Source of the DNA: Ophiostoma sp. CBS 140.51
Lineage: Eukaryota; Ascomycota; Sordariomycetes; Ophiostomatales; Ophiostomataceae
Length of the DNA stretch: 64,000 nt
Assembly (NCBI GenBank): GCA_029298735.1
Contig: JANSLP010000086.1
Coordinates: forward strand, 1-64,000
Direction: 5' to 3'
This document shows, one piece after another, positions 56,473-64,000 of the stretch. Every line of letters begins with the position of its first letter. The first letter of the stretch is position 1. Position numbers and translations under genes: made by a program. The notes beneath the pieces were generated by a model. It searched no databases. It was not told where the DNA came from and saw only the letters and a list, made by a program, of their open reading frames with translations.

Positions 56473-57474
56473 TGTGTGTGTGCGTGTGTATTTGTCGAGT
56501 TTCAATTGTCGTCGTGGGAGAGTAGCGCACTCCGAGTCGTCGCCGTGGTACAGTTGCGGTCGGGTGGAAGGTGGTGTGTCGCGAGAATGGGTGTGGCCTG
56601 TTTGGCAATTTCGTAGATCGTGAGGGGAGCTTCGGATGGTGTTTGTTGAGAAGAGCAGTGGATGCAATGCGTTGAGGAGCTGGTTTTCTAGTAAAAGATC
56701 CAAATGCAATTGAATGCAATTGAATGCAATGCGAAATGATGTCGTATAATAATGTCGTCGCTCTTCGGGAGCTTACGGTTGGTTGCGAGAACGTCGAGGG
56801 ATGCAAAAGGAATTCCGTTCTCCTAAGGCCGGGAAAACCGTGGGCTTTACATCTTTTTTCTCCGGCACAGGAGCAAAAATTTGCCTGCGCGCAGCCAGGA
56901 GCGTTCTGGAAGCTCCTAAAAATCCCACCAAAACCTCTCACAAGGCGGGCCTGCGTCATTGAGCAGGGGCCGCCATTGTGTTGGGACCAGGCCTGGCCAC
57001 GCCAGACCACAGACGGTAAGACACTCTGGACTGGACGCTCACTCACCAGAGACGGAGCAGCAGACCATCAGTAACTGCTTGTGATTGGTTGAGACAGCAC
57101 CCAAAAGGGCTGACGGCCCCACCAAACTCACTGTATCATCCATTAAAACTGGCTACTGGCTGCTAGCTGCTGGCGTCGGAGAGTAGGGCTTATCCGCTCC
57201 GGCGACCGACAACTCCGGCGGCTTAGCAAATTGAGGCCATGATGCCTTGAGGCCATGAGGGGACGAGAACGAGAACAAGACGGGACGAGAAGGTCGAGAA
57301 ATATATCACGAAAATAGTTCGAAAAGATTGATTTAAAGAAGGTGTAAGTTTAACAAGCACCCGTACCGTCGGCTTGAAGCTGCCATGAAATGCCCCTTGT
57401 AGTTGGGCGGGCACAATGGAAAACAAATGCTGTGTGGATAGGGCGGAAGCAATCAATCACCAAAGACACAGTAA
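56473..57474. other. Intergenic before tRNA-Asp
   Basis: Promoter of the DUF1279 gene and about 1 kb of unique sequence, with no supported ORF. Confidence 0.5.
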
Positions 57475-57546
57475 TCTCTTGTAGTATAGTGGTCAGTATA
57501 CGGGCTTGTCACGCCCGGGACCCGGGTTCAATTCCCGGCGAGAGAG
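57475..57546 (+). tRNA. tRNA-Asp (GTC)
   Basis: 72 nt without intron. The acceptor stem tctcttg pairs with cgagaga (one G-T wobble), the anticodon stem is cgggc/gcccg with loop ttgtcac (anticodon GTC), and the T arm is ccggg-ttcaatt-cccgg. The D arm carries tagtatagtggtcagta, as typical of tRNA-Asp. Discriminator G. Confidence 0.95.
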
Positions 57547-57568
57547 AGAAAAACGGTCAACGGTCAAC

Positions 57569-57594
57569 GTTGAACGTTCAGCGTTCAACTTTTT
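57569..57594 (+). terminator. Hairpin plus T5 downstream of tRNA-Asp
   Basis: gttgaacg and cgttcaac form a perfect 8-bp inverted repeat with a 5-nt loop, followed by T5 at 57590-57594. This is the first T4-or-longer run after the tRNA, so it is the likely Pol III stop, with a 45-nt hairpin-bearing trailer. Confidence 0.5.
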
Positions 57595-58228
57595 GATCAT
57601 CATTATCGAAAAACCATGATAACATAATGGTTTTTTTTTTTAAAAAAAAAAATTTAGCATTTTACTTAAATAGACGTAGTTGTAGGGAGGGGGAAAAAAG
57701 AAAACACGAAACACGAAACACGAAACAAAATTAAATCCGCGAAAATTGCAATAAAATATCTCAACAATAAGAAAATCAAAACAGAAAAAAAGATCGCCAA
57801 TCGTCAATCGCCATTTGCACATTAATACCTACAGGCACTTTCCTCTTTTTCTTTTCAATGACCGTTTTTACGTACACAACTCTACGTGACCATTGCTGGC
57901 ATACGATTGACCGAGTGTCAAAAACGCAAACACGTCTCAAAATCAATATGTGCAAGTTCCATCTGTTGCATATCCCGAACGTCGAAATAATGTAGACACA
58001 ATGAAGCGCAGTACTACTAATTAATATCAAAAGACAAAGGAAGTTAAAATAAATATTTAATAAAATTGTACGTCGAGAAATCCGATTTTGTCGAAAGGTG
58101 TTGGCATCAAGTTTCTACACGAGAACGGAATGCGTTGGCCTCAATGGGGCACACCAGAAACCGGGGCCAAGGAAAAGTTTCTGGTTGGCCTCAAATCGCC
58201 CATTTAACATCTCCAAAGTATTTTAGAG

Positions 58229-58234
58229 TATAAG
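58229..58234 (+). promoter_or_regulatory. TATA-like element for gene at 58331
   Basis: TATAAG about 100 bp before the start codon. Confidence 0.35.
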
Positions 58235-58330
58235 CCGGCTGTCGAGTATTGCGACTGTTCATCTGTTTGTTCTGTATCTTTATTTCGCAGATCACGGCAC
58301 ATTTTGAATATAGCAGACTCGACAGCAAAC

Positions 58331-60229
58331 ATGCCCGATATCACGCTCCTCACCGTAAATGGAGACGAGTACGAGATTGACGATGCTGGGGATCTAGACT
58401 ACTCTCGACTTGCTTCACTATGGGAGCCCGAACCAGACCCATTTTCACCATTGGGCGGCGTCACCGACAAAATCCACACGACGGCGGCATGTGAGGCAGC
58501 CATTCGTGGCGAGGAGCTTCCGACATGGGACCTGACCGAAATGTCCTACGCTCTGCAGATTTGTGTTTTACGTGGAACTCGACACCATGACGGGTACGCG
58601 ACCGAGCTTCACGGTTACGTCGCGGACGGTCTCCCAAGTGCGGGCCGTGTCTCTGTACCCGAGGCAGCCTTTCACCGTGCACAGAACGCCCGCGCCATTA
58701 TGAGCAACCGAATCCCTGATATTGATATTGATATCGAGACCGAATTCAACAACGAGTATCCATACTGCATCTGGTACCCGGACGTGGCGTCGGAGGAGAC
58801 GTATCGACAGCTTGTCCAGCGGTATCCGACAATGCGTTACCACGTCGGGCGGGCCTGTGCCGTTGCTGGCTACAGCAAGCTGTACATGGACTTGGACCTG
58901 CTGCCAGACATCTCCATTGCCGAGGAGGCGAGGGACAGTATTGTCAGAAACACAGACCCCGAAAACACCGGCAGTCGAATTATCTTTGACCACATTGTCG
59001 CACAGCCGGTGCGTTGGCAAGTGATGAATGACTACACGCGGCATGTTGAGCTGGACAACCCACAGGTAGCACGGTATGGGCTCAACGGTGACACGGCCGT
59101 GGTGTCTACCCTGATGATGCGGCGGGACTACAACGTTCTTCGACACGAAACAAGTCGGTTTACTCTCAACGTCAAGGATGTTGGCTCTACACTGCAATCC
59201 CCGTATTATCATGCCGGCGACGAGCAGGCGCCATCCTACTTCAACATTACGGAAGACTGGACCGTCTGTATCAAAGACGAGCGCCTTTTTGAGCAGCACA
59301 GCTGGCACTCCCAGTCTGACATGCTTCATCTTCTCTCCTCGCCACTTCCACATGACCTCCCGTGGGGGAGCAAAGACCTGTTGATCCTCATGGCTGCTTA
59401 CAATGGCGACGTCGACCGCTATGCCCGTCTTCGTCGGCCCTATTCGCTCCGCGTGTCGCAGGCCGAGACCTCCTGCATCTACCGCGGCATCTACCACAGC
59501 ACGGCCTTTGCTGCATGGTGGGCAGGACAAGAAGAAGGGATGCGGCGGTACGCCTCTTCCATACACGCCCGCTTCATCATGGTCAACGATTTGTCGCGGA
59601 TTACAGAAGAGACCGTCGACGCAGACCTCCCTCGACAGATATGGTATCCAACGTTTGCACTGTCAGCCACGTACATTGAGCTCGCCCGCCGCAAGCCGAG
59701 CATACGCTACGTTGCTGCCCGTGCTCTTGTCATGGCCGACTACATGGAAGTATGGGACGAGATGGTCAACAACAACTGGGTGGAGCCCTACTTCGAATTA
59801 TTGGATACTGCCCGTCGCAGCCACAATGCACACTACCTCCAGTCCCTGGAGAAGATCATGGCAGAAAAAGGTCTCGAAGAGAACCGGCTGGAGAGAAAAT
59901 ACGGATGCGAGCCTTTAACATGGACAGGAAAAGCCATGTACGGGCAAGTGGCCGTGCCTACTGTGGACAGCGTGCTGTGGATGGAGCCGACACCGTTTTA
60001 TGACGGTTTTGGGGTGGACGCGAGTGAAGCGGAGCTGTACATGGCGGCGGCGTCCAGTAAAGGCCATACAGAAAAGATGGACGTAGAGGACTTCGATGAA
60101 GACTGGCGGTATTGGCCGCCACGGACACCGTCAGGCACAGGGCGTGGCTCGCGAGATTGGTATCGTTTTCGTGGTATGAGCGGAAGGGGGCGAGGAGGGG
60201 GACGAGGTGGCATAGGTAGGGGAATATGA
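58331..60229 (+). CDS. Unrecognised protein with internal repeat and RGG-like C-terminus
   Basis: Intronless, 632 aa from MPDITLL. Two long segments resemble each other: residues about 146-188 (CIWYPDVASEETYRQL, then RYHVGRACAVAGY) and about 434-476 (IWYPTFALSATYIEL, then RYVAARALVMADY), each preceded by a helical region about 85-100 residues upstream (CEAAIRGEELPTWDL; LLILMAAYNGDVDRYARL, ankyrin-like in flavour). The N-terminus is acidic. The C-terminal 25 residues are glycine/arginine rich (GRGSRDWYRF, then SGRGRGGGRG), as in RGG boxes that bind RNA. No signal peptide or transmembrane helix. I do not recognise a named family; the pattern is that of a helical-repeat protein of fungi. Confidence 0.8.
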   Translation: MPDITLLTVNGDEYEIDDAGDLDYSRLASLWEPEPDPFSPLGGVTDKIHTTAACEAAIRGEELPTWDLTEMSYALQICVLRGTRHHDGYATELHGYVADGLPSAGRVSVPEAAFHRAQNARAIMSNRIPDIDIDIETEFNNEYPYCIWYPDVASEETYRQLVQRYPTMRYHVGRACAVAGYSKLYMDLDLLPDISIAEEARDSIVRNTDPENTGSRIIFDHIVAQPVRWQVMNDYTRHVELDNPQVARYGLNGDTAVVSTLMMRRDYNVLRHETSRFTLNVKDVGSTLQSPYYHAGDEQAPSYFNITEDWTVCIKDERLFEQHSWHSQSDMLHLLSSPLPHDLPWGSKDLLILMAAYNGDVDRYARLRRPYSLRVSQAETSCIYRGIYHSTAFAAWWAGQEEGMRRYASSIHARFIMVNDLSRITEETVDADLPRQIWYPTFALSATYIELARRKPSIRYVAARALVMADYMEVWDEMVNNNWVEPYFELLDTARRSHNAHYLQSLEKIMAEKGLEENRLERKYGCEPLTWTGKAMYGQVAVPTVDSVLWMEPTPFYDGFGVDASEAELYMAAASSKGHTEKMDVEDFDEDWRYWPPRTPSGTGRGSRDWYRFRGMSGRGRGGGRGGIGRGI

Positions 60230-60535
60230 GTGGTCTTGCAGTGCTTTCCGTTTGCTTATCTGATCAACAAATGAAGTCAACCTCGCAATATGTTTCGCGG
60301 CACAGTCTACACAACTAAATTCTTCTTCTTATGTTTCGCAATGGTGACACAATCAAGCACATATGTGCTGTGCAGCACGGGATTTAAACATTGTTTTGTT
60401 GTGAGTTTTGAATCTTAAAAAAATGCGAATAAAAGACAGCAGCAAAGCCCTTTTTTGAAAAGGGCAAAAAAGGAAAAAGCCTGTGTTTATGCGTATTTCA
60501 GCAACGGACAAAAATAGGACCTACTGCCAACAAAG
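60230..60535. other. Intergenic, no feature seen
   Basis: 300 bp between the repeat protein and the APH pseudogene; AT-rich, nothing notable. Confidence 0.5.
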
Positions 60536-61350
60536 ATGGCACCTAAAAAAACAAAGAATTTCATGTCGGACGAAACGCAAACGAAGATCAAAGAAATACT
60601 GACCTTGTTTGGTCGCGATGTCGACTCCATTATCCTCAAGCCTGCTGTTGGCTATGGAGGACTCAACTTTGGCGACAACGGCAAGGTAGTGGCTGGCCCG
60701 ACGGCCATCCACGGGGCGACAAAGGCTTGCTCTACCTACCACGAGCCCTACCAAGAGTACTTGCAGACCCAGCTGCGACGGATGGACGAATATGACGTCG
60801 TTCGGGATGGAGGGACACTATTCTTAGGGAAAGAATCGATGCCTTTGTTAAGACAGGGTTTCAACCGTTGCTCGAGAGCTCTGTTCAGCCAGACTCTCGT
60901 CCAACACTTGTTCATGGCGACCTAAATCTGCAAAATATTCTATACGACCTGTCGACAAACCGAGTCACCGCACTTCTCGACTGGCGCTTTGCCCATATTG
61001 GGTCACTGTACGACGAGTATTTCTACTCGTTTGCCGACCTGGAGCACTTTGTCATGGCAGCTGGAGCACCGGCAGAGGGACGGCAGCATCTTCTAGAAAG
61101 ATGTGGTGAGGATGCACCTTCAATTCCCAGACTGACAAACGGAGCTTACCTGCCAGACGGCGTTCAATGCCCCGTCGACTTGATGCCAGGCATTGACACA
61201 CTGTCAGATTTGTATTGGTCTATCCAAAGCTTGAGCCCGGGGATGATTTTATGGAAAGAATCCGTGGCAAGATGAGCAAACAAAGAGTCAAGCTAATAAT
61301 CAGGCGTCGTGGGGACTTTTGGAGGATGCGTTGTCTCGATGGGGCCATTG
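60536..61350 (+). pseudogene. Remnant of a phosphotransferase (APH/kinase-like) gene
   Basis: Three reading frames together give the C-terminal two thirds of an APH-fold protein. Frame one (from 60536) gives LNFGDNGKVVAGPTAI and YHEPYQEYLQTQL. Near 60800 the frame shifts to GWRDTILRERIDAF, then PTLVHGDLNLQNILYD (Brenner-type HGDxxxxN motif) and TALLDWRFAHIGSLYDEYF. Near 61235 it shifts again to a GDDFMERIRGKMSK-like end. The N-lobe with the nucleotide-binding loop is missing at the front, so kinase activity is not expected. Intact relatives phosphorylate small molecules or proteins. Two frameshifts plus truncation make a pseudogene very likely; the exact borders are approximate. Confidence 0.75.
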
Positions 61351-61829
61351 AAAGCTGTATTATCAGCTTATATTATCCATCATTCGTCTTCCATATTACC
61401 AGTTCAAGTCAAACTCGAACCTTTCTGTTGTCCAACTCCCGTGCAGTACTGTCTGTCCGCCACAAACCCTAAACATTCGCCGCAATCATGTCCGTCGTCA
61501 CACCACTCTTGCGTGGACAAGACTGGGCGAACAACGCGCCATTTTCAGTCAATGATTCGCGGCAAGATGACAAGGAACCGTTTACTACGCGCACAAGGTT
61601 GACAAGGACAAAGCAGGAAAATAAGGAGATGTGGGTGTTGTTGGCACTTATTGTGGCATTTATTAATGAACAAGATGTTTTGATCTGTTTAGATCTGTTT
61701 AACTTCAAACATCTTTGTGATTCATGGCATACAACCAATAGAGTGACCCCAGAAATGACAATGTAGAAATCGGTATGAAGTACTCTGTGGGGTTGAACGC
61801 AACGCGGTTACCTTTTCCCGTCGTTCTGT
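61351..61829. other. Intergenic, 3' flank of sugar transporter
   Basis: About 480 bp between the pseudogene and the transporter stop codon. Short ORFs, no motif. Confidence 0.45.
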
Positions 61830-63471
61830 TTACACCTCGGCGTGGCTGATGGCCGGCTTCTCCGCATCCTTGGCATCGGCACGGTTGGCCATCGGCCGGT
61901 CCTTGAAGACTGTGGTTGTTAGTGAGTGTTGTTGTTAATGAAAAGGGCCAGCATAGAGCCAGCATAAATATGGAGAGGGATAACTTACTAGCATCAACCT
62001 CCTCCAGCGACCGGCCTTTGGTCTCCTTGATGAAAAAGTAGGCAAAGATGGCGAGCGACCAGTTGAAGATGAAGAACATGAGGAAGGTGCGCCAGCCCAG
62101 ATTCTTGACGGCGTGCGGCGTAATCTGCGAAAAGGCAAAGTTGAAGAGCCACTGCGTGGCGGTGCCAATGGCGACGGCGCCCTCCCGGATGCGTGACGGC
62201 ATAATCTCGGCCATGTAGACCCAGGGCACGGGGCCCCAGGACATGTTGTAGGCCATGGCCTCCAAGTAAATCATGACGACAGCGGCAATGGACGTTTTTT
62301 GGATGCCCCCAGCGGCTGTTGTAGTGCTGCTGGGCGGGTGAGTCTCGACAATAATGGCGACAATAAGCATAAAGCTGCCCATGGCAAAGGCACCAAACAT
62401 GAGCGAGCCACGACGGCCAAAACGTTCAATCATAAACAGCACAAAGAGGGCACATGCCACGACCTTGGCAACGCCAAAGAAGCCGGTGAAGAAGAGGTTG
62501 TTGGCGCCGGCACCAATGGCGGTGAAGACCTGGGGAGCATAGTAGGCCAGCGAGGTGTTGCCGGTGAGCTGGACGCCAATCTGGATGGCAATGATGAGAG
62601 CCACACGGTAACGGTTGATGGGCAGCCACAGCTCCTTGATGGAGTAGCCCTCGGTCAGCAGCTCCTCCTCGCGGATGCTGTTGAGGATCTCGTCGAATCT
62701 GTCAAGCAAGTTTAGTGTAAGTTGAGTGCGGACAGAGACAGGGACAGTATTGTCTTCTCAGTATGACATGGGAACTCACTCTTCCCGGACAGCGGGACTA
62801 TCTTCACCACGGACCCAGACCAGCGACTGCAGTGCCTCGTCCTCCCTCTTTTGGATGGCCAGCCAGCGCACACTTTCCTTTGTCAACAGCATGCCCAGGC
62901 CCAGGATGCCGCCGGGCACGAGCTGCAGACCGACGGGGATCTGCCACTGCGAGCTGGTCGTGCCCGCCACGTGCTTGCTCACGCCATAGTCGACCCAGTA
63001 GCTGGTCATGACGCCCAGGGTGAAGAAGAACTGGAACAGCGAGCCCAGCTTGCCGCGAATCTCCTTGGGTGCCATCTCGACCGTGTACATGGGGACAATG
63101 ACAGTGGCAATACCGACGCCGACGCCCGAGATGACACGGGCGACGTAAAAGGCAGCAAGCGAGTGGGTAGGGGCGACCTGGATAGCAGCACCGACGCAGA
63201 AAATCAACGAGGCAAGCATAATGGTGAGGCGGCGGCCGAAGCGAGCGGTAAAGGGCCAGGCGAAGAAGCAGGCAAAAAAAGCTCCGGCCTGGAGCAGGCT
63301 AGTGGAGTTGGACGAGACATTGGTGTTGCCGCCCGTCTTGAAGTCCTTGACAAAGGACGGCAACGTCAGCACACCGCCGATGATGCCCGTGTCGTAGGCA
63401 AAGAGAAAGGAGCCGACACAGGCAAGGGCGGAGAGGTACGAGGCCCGGAAGGTGCCGGTCAGGGTGCCCAT
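61830..63471 (-). CDS. MFS sugar transporter (sugar porter family)
   Basis: Three exons: 63471-62780, 62698-61989 and 61909-61830; 493 aa. Introns of 81 and 79 bp with gtgagt and gtaagt donors restore AVREEFDEIL and LEEVDAIFKDRP. The N-terminal SALACVGSFLFAYDTGIIGGVL is the family's TM1 (given in part: SFLFAYDTGIIGG). Other signatures are FGRRLTIML in loop 2-3, ESVRWL in place of the usual PESPRWL, IERFGRRGSL in loop 8-9 and ETKGRSLEEVD near the end. About twelve TM helices; plasma membrane proton symporter of sugars, quinate or related compounds. Without exon 3 the frame would run into a spurious tail, so the small last exon is well supported by frame and splice sites. Confidence 0.9.
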
Positions 63472-64000
63472 GGTTGCTGTGGGAGGTGTGCAAAGGAGAT
63501 GTAGTTTTGGAGATGGACTCTGGAGAGAAGCAAATAAAAACAATACACAGTAGACACAAACAATAAAAGTAAAAGGTGGTAACAGGACAGAGTCTTGGGG
63601 GGAAAGGAAGCAGCGACGATAGATGCCGATGCACGTCTTATCAATGGGTTATCAACAGCCCTGGTCGGCATCAGCTTGCCAATGCAGCATACCCCATGAT
63701 CACACCCTTACCAGTATTTCATGTTTTCTTTTTTTCGTTTTTCTTTTTTCTTTTCCACAGTTGCGCATGCGTTTGCCGTGGCCCCGTCCACCGACATTTC
63801 TCACAAGATGGACAGATGGATGTGGACTCCGCAAAAACGACAAGACGAGAAAGACTCAAAAAGGAGGAGGAAGAGGGTGTCTGTCATATTAGCCCCACAG
63901 CTATGCTCCTTTCGGTGCGAGACCGGTATCCGACCCCGTGGGTAATTTCTGATCTTGTAGATTTTCGTGGGTGAAACCGGGGATATACGACGGACTGAGT
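63472..64000. other. Window edge, transporter promoter region
   Basis: Upstream of the reverse-strand sugar transporter. It holds a T/C-rich stretch near 63723-63760. Small ORFs have no motif; any gene here would continue outside. Confidence 0.45.

Larger units (their letters stand above)
57547..58330. other. Intergenic, AT-rich, after tRNA-Asp
   Basis: Includes imperfect aacggtc/aacgttc heptamers, a 9-bp inverted repeat (aaaaaccat ... atggttttt) at about 57609-57635, a T11/A11 tract (57631-57652), and a TATA-like element near 58229. No ORF of note. Confidence 0.55.

Noticed and set aside
61488..61766. 92-codon + strand ORF downstream of the APH remnant
   Set aside because: No motif and lies in the 3' flank between pseudogene and transporter.
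61705..61988. C-terminal extension of the transporter read through the last intron
   Set aside because: A perfect gtaagt donor and cacag acceptor remove this tail and give the expected short charged C-terminus.

Overview
The window looks like a gene-poor to moderately dense stretch of a filamentous ascomycete genome (Pezizomycotina, most likely Sordariomycetes; the class is an inference). Evidence: short introns of 53-92 bp with GTRNGT donors and CTAAC-type branch sites, a Zn2Cys6 regulator with a Q-rich tail, DUF3431, DUF1279 and PNGase A genes, intron-bearing tRNA-Tyr, long pyrimidine-rich leaders, and no operons. No rRNA, CRISPR array, transposase or reverse transcriptase was seen.

Left part (0.3-27 kb): a metabolic gene neighbourhood. 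A Zn2Cys6 regulator is followed by a fumarylacetoacetase-family hydrolase, a short-chain dehydrogenase (SDR), a broken 14-TM-type MFS transporter, a zinc alcohol dehydrogenase, a sugar-porter MFS gene, a second five-exon SDR, a disrupted hypothetical ORF, a SnoaL/NTF2-like protein and two head-to-head cytochrome P450s of the same family. There is no PKS, NRPS or terpene synthase, so this resembles a catabolic or modification cluster rather than a complete backbone cluster. The chemistry (oxidise, oxidise, hydrolyse a 2,4-diketo acid, import a sugar-like substrate) is inferred from families only.

Middle part (27-43 kb): an ankyrin protein with a long hydrophobic/amphipathic tail, two gene deserts of about 3.5 kb, a small basic serine-rich protein, an intron-containing tRNA-Tyr, a DUF3431 type II membrane protein and a MARVEL-like four-TM protein.

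Right part (43-64 kb): two tandem paralogues of an unrecognised acidic protein family with similar promoter elements, a putative seven-TM orphan membrane protein, a PNGase A-like protein, a mitochondrial DUF1279 protein, tRNA-Asp followed by an unusual hairpin trailer, a 632-residue unknown protein with an internal repeat, a frameshifted phosphotransferase (APH) pseudogene and a second sugar-porter MFS gene. All exon boundaries were worked out by hand from frame continuity and splice consensus; none has transcript support here.
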